Assembly (NCBI RefSeq): GCF_028751195.1
Contig: NZ_CP066784.1
Span: 124,001-188,000, forward strand
Reading direction: 5' to 3'
Origin: Alicyclobacillus sp. ALC3
GTDB lineage: Bacteria > Bacillota > Bacilli > Alicyclobacillales > Alicyclobacillaceae
DNA length: 64,000 nucleotides
Shown: positions 42,817-52,691 of the stretch, piece by piece
How the letters are laid out: each line of letters starts with the position of its first letter
Numbering within the stretch: position 1 is the first letter of the stretch
The notes under the pieces: generated by a model
What the model was told of the DNA's origin: nothing
Databases searched by the model: none
The model's input: only the letters and a program-made list of their open reading frames with translations
Program-made: the position numbers and the translations under genes

Positions 42817-42854
42817 AACCAGCGCCCCCATTTCCTCAGTCTAGAGTCCTGACG

Positions 42855-42889
42855 AAAAAAATAGAGCAGCCGGATGGCCACTCTATTTT
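42855..42889 (-). terminator. rny terminator
   Basis: AAAATAGAG / CTCTATTTT stem followed by TTT on the minus strand. The stem begins inside the rny stop codon. Confidence 0.8.
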
Positions 42890-44424
42890 GCGTATTCCAC
42901 GGCTCTAGTTTCTCGAATCACAGTCACCTTGATTTGACCTGGGTAATCCAGTTCATGTTCAATTTTCTTTGAGATATCTCTTGCAACGCGCACCGACTCG
43001 GCATCATCGATAATTTCTGGCTTGACAATGATCCGAACTTCCCGGCCAGCCTGAATCGCATAGCACTTTTCGACGCCTTCGTAGGACTCTGCGATCGCTT
43101 CGAGTTTCTCTAACCTCTTCATGTAGATCTCGAGCGTCTCGCGACGAGCACCTGGCCGAGCAGCAGAAATGGCGTCGGCCGCAGCCACAATCACCGAGAC
43201 TGCCGATGAAAATTCGACGTCACCATGGTGGGCTGCGATAGCATTAATCACAACAGGATGTTCTTTGTACCGCTTGGCCAAATCCACGCCAATCTCAACA
43301 TGCGAACCCTCGACCTCGTGCGTCACAGCTTTGCCAATATCGTGTAACAGGCCGCCACGCTTTGCTAAGGTCACATCGAGACCGAGTTCTGCAGCCATCA
43401 GTCCGGCCAAGTGCGCCACTTCAATCGAGTGCTTCAACACGTTTTGGCCGTAGCTGGTGCGGAATTTGAGCCGACCCAGAAGTTTTACCAAGTCTGGGTG
43501 CAAACCATGAACGCCAGTTTCAAACGTCGCTTGCTCGCCTTCCTCACGCACCAAGTCTTCGATGTCGCGACGCGCCTTCTCGACCATTTCCTCGATGCGC
43601 GCCGGGTGGATGCGTCCGTCTGCAACTAACCGCTCCAGTGCAACGCGAGCTACCTCACGTCGCACCGGATCGAATCCGGAAAGAATGACAGCCTCCGGTG
43701 TGTCATCAATAATGAGGTCAATTCCGGTAAGCGTCTCAAGCGTTCGGATGTTCCGCCCTTCTCGACCAATGATCCTGCCCTTCATCTCGTCGTTCGGCAA
43801 GTTCACTACGGAAACAGTAATTTCGGCCGCGTGGTCAGCTGCACAGCGCTGAATTGCGGTGGCAATGATGTCGCGTGCCTTCTTTTCAGCTTCCAGTCGA
43901 GCTTCCTGTTCAATCTCCTTCATCAAAACCGCGGCATCGTGGCGGCTTTCACGTTCCACCGTCGACAATATCAACTCGCGCGCGTTGTCCTGCGTCAGGC
44001 CCGAGATGCGCTCGAGCTCTTTGAGCTCCCTCTGGTGCAGCACTACGATGTCTGAACGCATTTCGTCTAACTGCTTTTCACGGTTTCGAAGTTCGTCTGA
44101 CTTTTGTTCCAACAGTTCAAGTTTCTTGTCCAGTGTTTCTTCCTTTTGAACAACTCGCCGTTCCAACTTTTGCAGTTCATTCCGGCGTTCACGTAGCTCA
44201 CGCTCAGCCTCTTGGCGTGTACGATGAGCTTCTTCTTTGGCTTCCAACAAAGCTTCCTTTTGTCGGGCTTCCGCTTCGCGCTGTGCGTCTTCGATAATTT
44301 TCAAAGCACGCGATTCCGCGGCGCCAATCTTGGCTTCTGAAAGCGAACGCCGAATGGCATAACCAAGCAACAAACCAACCAATAGAGCTACTACACCCAC
44401 AAGAATAATCCATACAGCCATCAT
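42883..44424 (-). CDS. rny: ribonuclease Y
   Basis: 513 residues. Order: N-terminal membrane helix (~4-24), long coiled coil (~30-190, [18 protein letters not shown] and similar heptads), KH domain (~205-270, [15 protein letters not shown]), HD phosphohydrolase domain (~330-425, [18 protein letters not shown]) and a C-terminal domain. RNase Y starts bulk mRNA decay at the membrane in Gram-positives. ATG at 44424 has GGGAGGC about eight bases upstream and a strong promoter at 44523-44552. RicA, a specificity factor, is encoded at 31031. Confidence 0.97.
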   Translation of the reverse strand: MMAVWIILVGVVALLVGLLLGYAIRRSLSEAKIGAAESRALKIIEDAQREAEARQKEALLEAKEEAHRTRQEAERELRERRNELQKLERRVVQKEETLDKKLELLEQKSDELRNREKQLDEMRSDIVVLHQRELKELERISGLTQDNARELILSTVERESRHDAAVLMKEIEQEARLEAEKKARDIIATAIQRCAADHAAEITVSVVNLPNDEMKGRIIGREGRNIRTLETLTGIDLIIDDTPEAVILSGFDPVRREVARVALERLVADGRIHPARIEEMVEKARRDIEDLVREEGEQATFETGVHGLHPDLVKLLGRLKFRTSYGQNVLKHSIEVAHLAGLMAAELGLDVTLAKRGGLLHDIGKAVTHEVEGSHVEIGVDLAKRYKEHPVVINAIAAHHGDVEFSSAVSVIVAAADAISAARPGARRETLEIYMKRLEKLEAIAESYEGVEKCYAIQAGREVRIIVKPEIIDDAESVRVARDISKKIEHELDYPGQIKVTVIRETRAVEYAK

Positions 44425-44522
44425 TCAGAAACTGCCTCCCTGCTCCACAAGGCACACACGAGTCACTGTCCCTGGATGCAAAAACGTCTTCGAGCTAGAG
44501 GCCGTATAGCATACGCAGATCA

Positions 44523-44552
44523 ATTGTACCTGTCGGTGTCAAACCTTGTCAA
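44523..44552 (-). promoter_or_regulatory. rny promoter
   Basis: -35 TTGACA (44547-44552), 18-base spacer, -10 TACAAT (44523-44528). A second TTGACA lies within the spacer. The leader is about 90 bases. Confidence 0.75.
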
Positions 44553-44591
44553 GAAAGTGTCGATTCTGGCACTTGCTTCGACAGACGCACT

Positions 44592-45209
44592 CTACACGTC
44601 CTCAGCGCCCCATGCGTCAGACTGCAATTCACTGAGCACGAGGCGAATGACATCTGACGGAAATCCGCGTCGTTGCAAGTGGAGAGCAAGTTTCACAAGC
44701 CGCTTGTCTGGTGGCGTTCTTGCCTGAATCCGCCAGTACTTTTCAGCCACCCGTCGGGCAGTTGCTCGTTCGGCGTCACGTGCCCGCTCACTGTCCACCA
44801 CTTCGTGTGTCAACTCGTCTGTCACGCCTCGCTGACGCAAGCCGTTCACAATTTGTGCCCGACTCCACGACGTTTGCTTAGCTTCGTGGTAAGCCTCCAC
44901 GTACTGCTCGTCTGACATCCAGCCCTCTGCGGTCAACTCTTCAACAACTTGCCGGGCAGTCCCTTCATCGACATCCTGACGACGCAAGTGACGCACGACT
45001 TCGGTTGATGTTCTCGGTCGATAACGCAAGTAACGAAGTGCGATTTCTCTCATTTCAGACCGTTTAGCCACCTCTTCGAGCTTTCTCACATCACGTGAAT
45101 GAAGAACTTGACCTACTGTGAGGGAAAGCTCGGTCCAGACGGTTATCGGAATGGCGAGTGGTGGGTGTACGGCAAAGACCACTCTCATCCAGTGAGAGCG
45201 GTCTTCCAT
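44592..45209 (-). CDS. recX: RecA regulatory protein RecX
   Basis: About 205 residues, all helical, with three RecX-type repeats: ALRYLRYRPRTSTEVVRHL, EELTAEGWMSDEQYVEAYHEAKQTSWSRAQIV and KLALHLQRRGFPSDVIRLVL. RecX limits or modulates RecA filaments. It starts 46 bases after recA. The open frame reaches back into recA but that part is not RecX-like. The ATG at 45209 has no strong ribosome site, so translation may depend on coupling to recA; the next ATG at 45188 is an alternative. Confidence 0.85.
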   Translation of the reverse strand: MEDRSHWMRVVFAVHPPLAIPITVWTELSLTVGQVLHSRDVRKLEEVAKRSEMREIALRYLRYRPRTSTEVVRHLRRQDVDEGTARQVVEELTAEGWMSDEQYVEAYHEAKQTSWSRAQIVNGLRQRGVTDELTHEVVDSERARDAERATARRVAEKYWRIQARTPPDKRLVKLALHLQRRGFPSDVIRLVLSELQSDAWGAEDV

Positions 45210-45255
45210 GGGTTGATAGGATTGAATCAAATCCGGTGCCAATGAATTGTCGAAC

Positions 45256-46302
45256 TCACTCTTCAAAGTCAAACACTTCGTTTTCGGCCGTCGCCTCAAC
45301 GCTTGTCGTCGAACCGCCGACGTTGTAGTAAACGCGCACTTGCTGTTCAATTTCCTCGGCAATTTCCGGGTGCTCTTTGAGGTACATTTTTGCGTTCTCC
45401 CGACCTTGTCCAAGGCGTTCGTCACCAAACGAATACCATGCTCCACTCTTTTGAATGATGTCCACGTCTGCAGCCATGTCGATGATGCTGCCTTCTCGCG
45501 AAATGCCTTCGCCAAACATAATGTCGACATCGGCCTGTTTGAACGGCGGTGCTACCTTGTTCTTGACGACCTTGATGCGCGTCCGATTTCCGACCACATC
45601 ATTACCCTGCTTCAGTGCTTCCGCCCTGCGAACATCCAGGCGCACAGTTGCATAGAACTTCAACGCCCGGCCGCCTGTGGTAGTTTCCGGATTGCCGAAC
45701 ATGACTCCCACTTTCTCACGAATCTGATTGATGAAAATAGCGATTGTCTTCGATTTGCTGATAGCGCCTGCCAGCTTGCGCAGCGCCTGGGACATGAGCC
45801 TAGCCTGCAAGCCTACGTGAGAATCTCCCATGTCGCCTTCCAGTTCATTCTTTGGCACCAGCGCAGCCACCGAGTCAACGACGACAATTTCCACGGCGCC
45901 ACTGCGCACTAAAGCTTCAGCAATCTCCAGTGCTTGTTCTCCCGTATCTGGCTGCGAAATTAGCAATTCGTCAATATTGACACCCAGTTTGGATGCGTAT
46001 GCCGGGTCGAGCGCATGTTCTGCGTCGATAAACGCCGCTTGTCCACCCCGTTTCTGGACTTCCGCGACGCAGTGCAGGGCCACTGTTGTCTTACCGGACG
46101 ACTCCGGCCCATAAATTTCCACAATCCGTCCACGCGGCAGTCCACCGACTCCGAGCGCAATATCGAGCGCAATTGACCCCGTTGAAATCGTTTCAATATT
46201 CATTGCCGCAGATGCTTCCCCAAGTTTCATGATTGACCCTTTGCCAAACTGTTTCTCAATCTGCTTGAGCGCCATCTCCAGAGCCGCTTGTCGGTCGTTC
46301 AT
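45256..46302 (-). CDS. recA: recombinase RecA
   Basis: 348 residues. Walker A GPESSGKT (65-72), Walker B-like [13 protein letters not shown]2 region [20 protein letters not shown], and an acidic C-terminal tail. RecA forms filaments on single-stranded DNA for strand exchange and LexA cleavage. ATG at 46302 follows GGAGGATGG. The promoter contains one LexA box, so it is under SOS control. In many Bacilli cinA directly precedes recA; here a DEAD-box helicase gene and a terminator intervene. Confidence 0.98.
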   Translation of the reverse strand: MNDRQAALEMALKQIEKQFGKGSIMKLGEASAAMNIETISTGSIALDIALGVGGLPRGRIVEIYGPESSGKTTVALHCVAEVQKRGGQAAFIDAEHALDPAYASKLGVNIDELLISQPDTGEQALEIAEALVRSGAVEIVVVDSVAALVPKNELEGDMGDSHVGLQARLMSQALRKLAGAISKSKTIAIFINQIREKVGVMFGNPETTTGGRALKFYATVRLDVRRAEALKQGNDVVGNRTRIKVVKNKVAPPFKQADVDIMFGEGISREGSIIDMAADVDIIQKSGAWYSFGDERLGQGRENAKMYLKEHPEIAEEIEQQVRVYYNVGGSTTSVEATAENEVFDFEE

Positions 46303-46432
46303 GTTCCACCATCCTCCACCATAGTTACCTGCAAATCCATTCAGAAAATGCGCCTGCTGACGTGGCGCAGAGAGTCGGCGAGTCAGAGCACAGATAGAAA
46401 CTTCGTTTTAGTCCGCCTGCTTCCTGCTCCCT

Positions 46433-46460
46433 ATTGTATCAATTTCATGTGATTATGCAA
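46433..46460 (-). promoter_or_regulatory. recA promoter
   Basis: -35 TTGCAT (46455-46460), 16-base spacer, -10 TACAAT (46433-46438). The LexA box overlaps the -35. The leader to the ATG is about 125 bases with no other feature recognised. Confidence 0.7.
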
Positions 46461-46471
46461 ACATCTGTTCG
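46458..46471. promoter_or_regulatory. LexA box of recA
   Basis: CGAACAGATGTTTG on the minus strand, overlapping the recA -35; it differs from the consensus CGAACATATGTTCG in the centre and at one arm position. Confidence 0.75.
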
Positions 46472-46476
46472 TATAG

Positions 46477-46504
46477 AAAACAGCCGCCCGCAGGCGGCCG
46501 TTTT
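46477..46504. terminator. helicase gene terminator
   Basis: AAAAC-GCCGCC stem around TGCG and a symmetrical GTTTT exit, 20 bases after the helicase stop and just before the recA LexA box. Works on either strand by sequence. Confidence 0.75.
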
Positions 46505-46523
46505 ACGTTGACTGAAATTCGCT

Positions 46524-48104
46524 TCAGCGCATTCTTGAGCGGGGCTTCGCAGGTTCGAGATTGACGCGTGATCCGTTGATGCGACTCTGGCGCAGGGCTT
46601 CATAGACAAACGGCGCAGACTCTTCCTCCACCTCCACAAACGTGAAGCGGTCGAAGATGTCAATCTTGCCTACAGCCTGCCCGGGCACGCCAGCCTCTTC
46701 CGCAATCGTGCGAACCAAATCAGACGGGCTGATTCGAGCGGAGCGGCCGACATTCACAAAAAACCTCACCATGCCCGGCGTCGCTCCAGTGTCGCCGAAG
46801 TCGTAATCAGCTTCCTCGCGTGCCTTGAGGTCATCTGCCGACGCCAGTTTCAACAGAGCCGACGCAACGTCAATCGGGTCGTGGTCGTCGACAATGTTGC
46901 CAAGGATGGCGTGGTAGTGTCCAAGTCCGCCCTCATGAATCGTCTCGAGAATACGGTTGCGCCAGATTTCCGCCTGACGCTCCGCTACGTCTGCCAAAGA
47001 CGGCACTTCGCGGGCCACCATAGTCGCCCGCGTTTCGCGTTCAATCTGTTTCAACAGCTTGAACTCTCGCGGCGTTACGAACGTAATCGCTAAACCGCGC
47101 TTCCCGGCGCGTCCCGTTCGGCCGATCCGATGGACATAGGACTCAGGGTCTTGTGGAATATCGTAGTTGACGACATGGGTCACGTTCTCCACATCGATAC
47201 CGCGCGCCGCGACATCAGTGGCAACCAACAGTTCGATGTCGTTTGTGCGGAACTTCTTCATGACGCGGTCGCGCTGCGCCTGACTCAGGTCACCGTGCAA
47301 ACCGTCCGCCAGGTAACCGCGCGACATCAGAGCCTCACACAGTTCATCGACGCCTCGTTTGGTGCGGCAGAAAATGATGCCTAGAGACACTTCTTCACTG
47401 TCAATCACGCGACACAAGCTCTCTAGCTTGTTGCGGTCAAGCACTTTATAGTACACCTGATCAATCAGCGGAACTGTCATCTCGCCGCGGTTGACCGTCA
47501 CGTGCTCTGGCGACTGCATGTACCGATTGGCCAACCGCCGGACTTCATTTGGGAAAGTTGCCGAGAACAGCAGTGTTTGCCGTTCCGACGGCGTTTCGCG
47601 CAATATCGACTCGATGTCTTCGATGAACCCCATGTCAAGCATCTCGTCCGCCTCATCGAGGACCACCGTGCGGACGTTTGACAGCTTCAGTGTGCCGCGG
47701 CGAATGTGGTCGAGGACACGCCCTGGTGTCCCAATTACCACCTGCACACCCTGTTGCAGGGCGCGGATTTGGTGACCGATCGACTGCCCTCCGTAAATCG
47801 GCAGTGTGCGCACACGCTTGTATTTCGCGATTTTTCGAATCTCGGCCGCAACTTGAATTGCGAGCTCTCGCGTAGGCGTCAAGACGATACCTTGTACCCG
47901 GTTTTCCGGAGTCGCCTGTTCTACCAGCGGGATGCCAAATGCTGCTGTCTTACCTGTTCCTGTCTGTGCCTGTCCGATCACGTCCTTGCCTTGCATCACT
48001 ACCGGGATACAAGCCGCCTGAATCGGGGAAGGCTCTTCAAAGCCCATCTCGTCGATGGACTGTTGGACCTTTCGTCCTAGTTCAAATTCATCAAAAGCAC
48101 TCAT
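46524..48104 (-). CDS. DEAD-box RNA helicase
   Basis: 526 residues. Q motif FEEPSPIQAACIP, Walker A AQTGTGKT, DEAD box VVLDEADEML, SAT, helicase motif HRIGRTGRAG, then a linker and a C-terminal DbpA-type RNA-binding domain (~445-520, RFFVNVGRSARISPSDLVRTI ... VEEESAPFVYEALRQ). This fits the CshA/DeaD or DbpA group acting in cold adaptation, ribosome assembly or RNA decay; the C-terminal domain suggests rRNA work. ATG at 48104 follows AAGGTGA. It sits between cinA and recA, 19 bases from cinA. Confidence 0.92.
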   Translation of the reverse strand: MSAFDEFELGRKVQQSIDEMGFEEPSPIQAACIPVVMQGKDVIGQAQTGTGKTAAFGIPLVEQATPENRVQGIVLTPTRELAIQVAAEIRKIAKYKRVRTLPIYGGQSIGHQIRALQQGVQVVIGTPGRVLDHIRRGTLKLSNVRTVVLDEADEMLDMGFIEDIESILRETPSERQTLLFSATFPNEVRRLANRYMQSPEHVTVNRGEMTVPLIDQVYYKVLDRNKLESLCRVIDSEEVSLGIIFCRTKRGVDELCEALMSRGYLADGLHGDLSQAQRDRVMKKFRTNDIELLVATDVAARGIDVENVTHVVNYDIPQDPESYVHRIGRTGRAGKRGLAITFVTPREFKLLKQIERETRATMVAREVPSLADVAERQAEIWRNRILETIHEGGLGHYHAILGNIVDDHDPIDVASALLKLASADDLKAREEADYDFGDTGATPGMVRFFVNVGRSARISPSDLVRTIAEEAGVPGQAVGKIDIFDRFTFVEVEEESAPFVYEALRQSRINGSRVNLEPAKPRSRMR

Positions 48105-48123
48105 ACGCTCACCTTTCACTTTG

Positions 48124-49389
48124 TCATAGTGGGCTCTGACGGCTGCCTTCTACCCGTTGCCACAGCCGCCACAGCATAGATTTTGCTGTTCGCAATCGAA
48201 TCTGATCTCGCGACCCTCGCATCTGCATACGGAATACCTCAGTTCCATGAGGCCCGGCAAGTGCACCGTACACCAATCCCACCGGCTTTTCTGGAGTTCC
48301 TCCGGTAGGTCCCGCCACGCCGGTGACAGACAGACCGTATGAACTCATGAAGGCCTTGCGCACGCCCTCCGCCATCTCCGCTGCCGTCTGCTCCGAGACT
48401 GCTCCATGAGCCGCAAGCGTGTCTGCAGAAACCGCGAGTTGGCTCATCTTCACCTCGTTCTGATATGCGACAGTCCCTCCAAGAAAATACTCAGAGGCGC
48501 CTGGTACAGCCGTAATCATAGAGGAAATCAGCCCGCCCGTGCAACTTTCGGCGACCGCCAGGGTCTGTGCGGTCTCTCGAAGAACACGACCTGCCACGAT
48601 TTCGAGCGTGTCGTCATCAGTCCCGTACAAGTAGGCCAAAAACCGCTCTCGCAACTTCTGTTCAATCGGAGCAATGCGCGCTGCTGCACTGGTCGCATCG
48701 ACATCGTAGGCGCTAATTCGCAATAACATTTCGCCCTCTCCAGCGAGTGGGGCGACCGTAGGATTTGCCATCGAGGTCAATTCCGGGATCTGCTCATCCA
48801 CATCGGATTCACCGATACCACAGAAGTGTAACACTCTAGACACCAACGTGCGTTGTCCAGGAAACAGTGCCTTCAGTCTTGGCAACACCTGTGCTTGCAG
48901 CATCGGCAACATTTCACGCGGTGGCCCCGGGAGCAAAAAGTAGTGCACGCCGTTCCCAAAAACGTACTGTCCCGGCGCCGTCCCGTTCGGGTTTTGCAGT
49001 AGCTCCCCACCGTCGATACACATCGCTTGCTTGAGATTTTGTTCTGGCATCGGTCGATTTCGCCTAGAGAAATACGACTCGAGCTCGCGAAGAGCAGGTT
49101 CTGACAGTTGCAACGGTCGGTCAAGGAACGCCGCCAACGCCTCTTTCGTCAAGTCGTCGTTGGTAGGTCCGAGGCCGCCAGTTACCACGACAACATTGAC
49201 GCGCTGCGCCGCCACCTGAAAAGCATGGACAATGCGGTCCAGGTTGTCGCCCACAACAGAATGGTAATACAGCGGCAACCCATGACGCGCGAATTCTAGC
49301 GAGATCGTGCGGGCATGCCCGTTTGCGATCTGACCTAGGAGAAGCTCTGTCCCAACGGCCAAGTGTTCAGCACGGCAGGAGTTTTCCAC
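48124..49389 (-). CDS. cinA: CinA family competence/damage-inducible protein
   Basis: 421 residues. N-terminal MoCF/COG1058 domain (AVGTELLLGQIANGHA, VVVTGGLGPTNDDLTKEAL) and C-terminal amidohydrolase domain (~255-410, LAVAESCTGGLISSMIT, VTGVAGPTGGTPEKPVGLVY) of the NMN deamidase/PncC type. CinA takes part in pyridine nucleotide salvage and is linked to competence and recA in several Gram-positives. GTG at 49389 begins one base after the pgsA TGA and lacks a clear ribosome site, so coupling to pgsA is likely. Confidence 0.93.
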   Translation of the reverse strand: MENSCRAEHLAVGTELLLGQIANGHARTISLEFARHGLPLYYHSVVGDNLDRIVHAFQVAAQRVNVVVVTGGLGPTNDDLTKEALAAFLDRPLQLSEPALRELESYFSRRNRPMPEQNLKQAMCIDGGELLQNPNGTAPGQYVFGNGVHYFLLPGPPREMLPMLQAQVLPRLKALFPGQRTLVSRVLHFCGIGESDVDEQIPELTSMANPTVAPLAGEGEMLLRISAYDVDATSAAARIAPIEQKLRERFLAYLYGTDDDTLEIVAGRVLRETAQTLAVAESCTGGLISSMITAVPGASEYFLGGTVAYQNEVKMSQLAVSADTLAAHGAVSEQTAAEMAEGVRKAFMSSYGLSVTGVAGPTGGTPEKPVGLVYGALAGPHGTEVFRMQMRGSRDQIRLRTAKSMLWRLWQRVEGSRQSPL

Positions 49390-49390
49390 G

Positions 49391-49969
49391 TCAGCTGGTC
49401 ACATCCATGATTTGTTTGTTTTTTACGAAATAATCCACTCCCGACCACACGGTCAGTACGACCATCACATACATCATCAAATCCGCGAACGGAAACCCGA
49501 CATATGATACTGGGAAGTTGTTCAACATCAACGCTACCATCGCCACAATCTGTGTGAACGTCTTCCACTTTGCAATCCGGCTCGCAGCCAGCACGATGCC
49601 TTCTGCAGCCGCAATCAACCGAAGTCCAGTGACTGCGAACTCGCGGCTGATGATGAGAATTGCAATCCAGGCAGGAAGTCGCTGCATTTCAACCAGGCTG
49701 ATCAGAACAGCTGAAACAAGCAACTTGTCGGCAAGCGGATCGAGGAACGTACCAAACCGGGTGATGAGGCGTCGTTTGCGAGCGATGTACCCGTCGAGAC
49801 CGTCGCTGGCCGCAGCGACAATAAACACCAAGGCGGCGATCATCTCGCTACCGGTGGTCGTCTGATTGTTGATGGTGACAGCCCAAAATTGATAGCGCAA
49901 CAGAAGGAACAGGATGACAACCGGAACTAAAAAAATTCTGGCTATCGTAATGCGGTTAGCCAGATTCAA
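49391..49969 (-). CDS. pgsA: CDP-diacylglycerol-glycerol-3-phosphate 3-phosphatidyltransferase
   Basis: 192 residues with about five membrane helices. The CDP-alcohol transferase signature DGLDGYIAR ... FGTFLDPLADK is complete. It makes phosphatidylglycerol phosphate, precursor of phosphatidylglycerol. TTG start (49969); the GGGG upstream is about 11 bases away, so initiation may be modest. pgsA-cinA order is conserved with B. subtilis. A strong promoter lies at 50029-50058. Confidence 0.95.
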   Translation of the reverse strand: MNLANRITIARIFLVPVVILFLLLRYQFWAVTINNQTTTGSEMIAALVFIVAAASDGLDGYIARKRRLITRFGTFLDPLADKLLVSAVLISLVEMQRLPAWIAILIISREFAVTGLRLIAAAEGIVLAASRIAKWKTFTQIVAMVALMLNNFPVSYVGFPFADLMMYVMVVLTVWSGVDYFVKNKQIMDVTS

Positions 49970-50028
49970 TCAAGGTCACGCCCCTGTCTTCTTGTGCTGG
50001 AACTCTACCAAGCGCGGCAACTTCCTTC

Positions 50029-50058
50029 AGTATAGCTCACCGAATTTCCGGGTGTCAA
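50029..50058 (-). promoter_or_regulatory. pgsA promoter
   Basis: -35 TTGACA (50053-50058), 18-base spacer, -10 TATACT (50029-50034), about 60 bases before pgsA. Probably drives pgsA, cinA and the helicase gene. Confidence 0.75.
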
Positions 50059-50072
50059 AAAGGAACATCGCT

Positions 50073-50564
50073 TTACCGGTAATTGACGAACTGCAACGGA
50101 ACCGGTATATCCGAACTCTGTAACAGTTGAATGACCGCCTGTAAATCGTCCCTGTTCTTTCCGGAAACACGCACTTGGTCACCCTGAATCGAGGCTTGTA
50201 CCTTGATTTTAGAGTCCTTCACCAACTTTGTGATCGTTTTGGCCGTATCCTGGTCGATCCCCTGTTGCAGTGTGACCGACTGACGGACCGCCCCTCCCGA
50301 CGCTGGCTCGACTTTCCCAGGCTTCAACGCCTTTAAGGACACGCCACGCTTCACGCACTTTGACTGCAGGACATCGTACACAGCTGTCAGTTTATATTCA
50401 TCATCGCTGTATAGGCTGATCAAGTCCTCGCTAAATTCGATTTTGCTCTTGCTGTTTTTGAAGTCAAACCGCGTTTCAATCTCTTTGTTTGCCTGATTTA
50501 CTGCGTTATCAACCTCTTGCAGGTCAAGTTTAGACACGATGTCAAACGAAGCATCTTTCGCCAC
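50073..50564 (-). CDS. YajQ family nucleotide-binding protein
   Basis: 163 residues, the standard length. The sequence [23 protein letters not shown] (in part), [13 protein letters not shown] and the ending [19 protein letters not shown] are typical. Some members bind cyclic di-GMP and act with a transcription factor; others are known only as nucleic-acid binders. GTG at 50564 is fixed by GAGGGGAA. It lies between the RodZ-like gene and pgsA, a place it does not have in B. subtilis. Confidence 0.92.
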   Translation of the reverse strand: MAKDASFDIVSKLDLQEVDNAVNQANKEIETRFDFKNSKSKIEFSEDLISLYSDDEYKLTAVYDVLQSKCVKRGVSLKALKPGKVEPASGGAVRQSVTLQQGIDQDTAKTITKLVKDSKIKVQASIQGDQVRVSGKNRDDLQAVIQLLQSSDIPVPLQFVNYR

Positions 50565-50627
50565 ACAAATTCCCCTCACTCTTTCAGTATCGTACCTTGC
50601 TTCTGGTCCCTTCTCCGATGATTATGA

Positions 50628-51794
50628 TCAACCCCCAGACTTTTCAAAAACCAAGTGGTAGGGGTTGGTCTGCGGAGGCAGTGTTACAGACTGACCATTC
50701 ACCGTGACACTGACAGACGGCGGGTGCCCAACGTAGATGTTTACAGACTGCTTGCCTGTCCATGTCGTCGAAGTTCCCGGTTGGAGCATTTGACTGCTGT
50801 CAACCACCGCTCCATCCGCTGTTACACTCACCCAACAAGCACTCCCAGCGACGCTCAGTGTGACAGACAGCGGACTCGTAGTCGTCACGAGATAGGTTTG
50901 CGTCGGCGGATTGCTTGACTGGAATGGCTGCGCCGTCACTTGCACAGCGCTGCCAGTACCGCTTCCGGGCGTCGTCGAATTCACCGTGTTTCCTGGCGGC
51001 GAACTCGCTGTTTGATTCGTACCCGGATTGACCGTGTTGCCCGTTATCGCATTGCTTGGGTTTGTGGCGTTGCTTCGGCTTGTGCTGTTGTTTGTAGCCG
51101 CCGACGTATTCGGCTGGTTATTTGCAACATTAGTAGCCGGTGCTCCGCCTGCAGGCTGCTTCGCTGGATGCCTGGAGTTGTGCAACAGCAACAATCCGCC
51201 GCCAAGGACGATGAGGACCCCCACTACCACGGCAGCCTGTCCGCCAAAGCCCCGGCTGGCACTGCGGCGAACGACGGTGGTTTTGCGGGGTGGGCGATTG
51301 GCTGTCGCCGAGCGCTCTCGCCAATCCCCTCTTCCGGACCCATCAACGGCCTCGTTACCAGACCGCCCTTGCTCCGGTTCGACAACAGGCGTTGCCACTT
51401 GAACTGCGGGCCGCGTATCCGGTGCAGCTGAGTCGCGGACTGTGGTGGTCGGCTCCGATTTGTGGGTCGCTTCCCCAGGTGTCTGATCTAACTCTGCCTT
51501 ACCGGATTCGGACACCTGCATCAGGTTCTCTTGTGGCAGGTCAACATAGGCGCGCAGTAGATCGAATCCGTCGAGGTTGACAGACTCCGCGTACCGCCGC
51601 ACAAATCCACGGGCGTACACATCTCCAGGCAAGACGTCCCAATCTCCAGCTTCCAGCGCTTCGAGATAGCGGATCCTTATCTTCGTTCGTTCCTGCAGTT
51701 CCTCCAAACTCACACCGATGTCTTCACGCCGTCGGCGCAGAATGTCGCCAAGCGACTGCAGAGGTGTCAAAGCCAGCACAACCTTTCGAACCAA
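50628..51794 (-). CDS. RodZ-like helix-turn-helix membrane protein (YmfM)
   Basis: Up to 388 residues. Order: N-terminal XRE-type HTH (~15-80, LGDILRRRREDIGVSLEELQ ... YLEALEAGDWDVLPG), a polar linker, one membrane helix (~180-202), a long Asn/Thr/Ser/Gly-rich stretch (~215-280) and a C-terminal extracytoplasmic beta domain (~285-388). RodZ couples MreB to the wall machinery in rods; YmfM is its Bacillus counterpart and lies near pgsA. The start is uncertain: TTG at 51794 is the frame limit, and GTG 51779 or TTG 51770 are alternatives; ribosome sites are poor for all. Confidence 0.88.
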   Translation of the reverse strand: MVRKVVLALTPLQSLGDILRRRREDIGVSLEELQERTKIRIRYLEALEAGDWDVLPGDVYARGFVRRYAESVNLDGFDLLRAYVDLPQENLMQVSESGKAELDQTPGEATHKSEPTTTVRDSAAPDTRPAVQVATPVVEPEQGRSGNEAVDGSGRGDWRERSATANRPPRKTTVVRRSASRGFGGQAAVVVGVLIVLGGGLLLLHNSRHPAKQPAGGAPATNVANNQPNTSAATNNSTSRSNATNPSNAITGNTVNPGTNQTASSPPGNTVNSTTPGSGTGSAVQVTAQPFQSSNPPTQTYLVTTTSPLSVTLSVAGSACWVSVTADGAVVDSSQMLQPGTSTTWTGKQSVNIYVGHPPSVSVTVNGQSVTLPPQTNPYHLVFEKSGG

Positions 51795-51816
51795 TCTCCA
51801 GCAAGCGCATGCTCAC

Positions 51817-52629
51817 CTACTCTTGCCAGCGGGCCGCTTCCTGTTCGTACGCTTCTGACTCAATCTGTTCCTGCGGATGGCGACGCAGTTCAATCACCAT
51901 GTCAAAGAAAGACCAGTCAAAGCGCGTGTGTTTGACAAAAATGTCTGGGTGCTCAATTACAATCGGCGACTGCAGTCCAATCACTTCGTCGACGACGCGC
52001 ATGTGCGTTTCGTCGCCTCGAAGCGAAGTCACCGCCCCATCGATAATGTAGACGAATCCACCCGACGAAAAGTTCTCATCGGGCAACTCTTTCAGCAGTG
52101 TCTGCTTTAACAGCGTCGAAGAAACAAACGTCCAGCGCTTGTTGGCATAGACACTGGCAGCTACGATTGACTCCGTTTTACCGACGCGCGGTTGCCCGCG
52201 AACGCCGATGACCTGTCGCCCTGGGCGTTTCAACAACTCTCCTAGAAAGTCGACCAACACCCCGAGTTCATCTCGCACAAATCGATATGTACGCATTTCG
52301 TCATCGCCGCGCTCGATGTAGCGCCCATGCCGCAAAGCGATCCGGTCACGGAGGGAAGGCTGACGCAGTGCCACCATTTCGATATCGTCTAAACCCCGAA
52401 CGATCGTCTTCAACAACTCGGCGGTTTCAGCCCGCTCACTCTTTAACAGAAACCCTCGACCGTCTTCCGAGACGTTTGCGAGTTTCATAATGTTAAAGCC
52501 GAGCATTCCCAGCAAAGAAGCAATGTCTCCCAACAAACCTGGCCGATTGTGCACAATTCGGTACTGGAAGTAAAATTCGACTCCACGCGAGTCCGCACCT
52601 AATCCATCGTGTCTGTAAACATTCGGCAT
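51817..52629 (-). CDS. ymfK: YmfK family protein (DUF3388)
   Basis: 270 residues from ATG 52629, after GGGAGGAG. The N-terminal part (~15-90, YFQYRIVHNRPGLLGDIASLLGMLGFNI) is ACT-like, as in amino-acid-sensing regulators. The second part has a P-loop-like GVRGQPRVGKTES (~155) and a C-terminal segment HPDIFVKHTRFDWSFFDMVIELRRHP. The family is conserved in Bacilli beside ymfM and pgsA, but its function is unknown. The frame is open 46 codons further upstream without family features. Confidence 0.85.
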   Translation of the reverse strand: MPNVYRHDGLGADSRGVEFYFQYRIVHNRPGLLGDIASLLGMLGFNIMKLANVSEDGRGFLLKSERAETAELLKTIVRGLDDIEMVALRQPSLRDRIALRHGRYIERGDDEMRTYRFVRDELGVLVDFLGELLKRPGRQVIGVRGQPRVGKTESIVAASVYANKRWTFVSSTLLKQTLLKELPDENFSSGGFVYIIDGAVTSLRGDETHMRVVDEVIGLQSPIVIEHPDIFVKHTRFDWSFFDMVIELRRHPQEQIESEAYEQEAARWQE

Positions 52630-52691
52630 TCGGAAGAATACTCCTCCCTCTAGCTTTCCAATGGTACAGGCAGTTCTATACCTGTGCCTAG

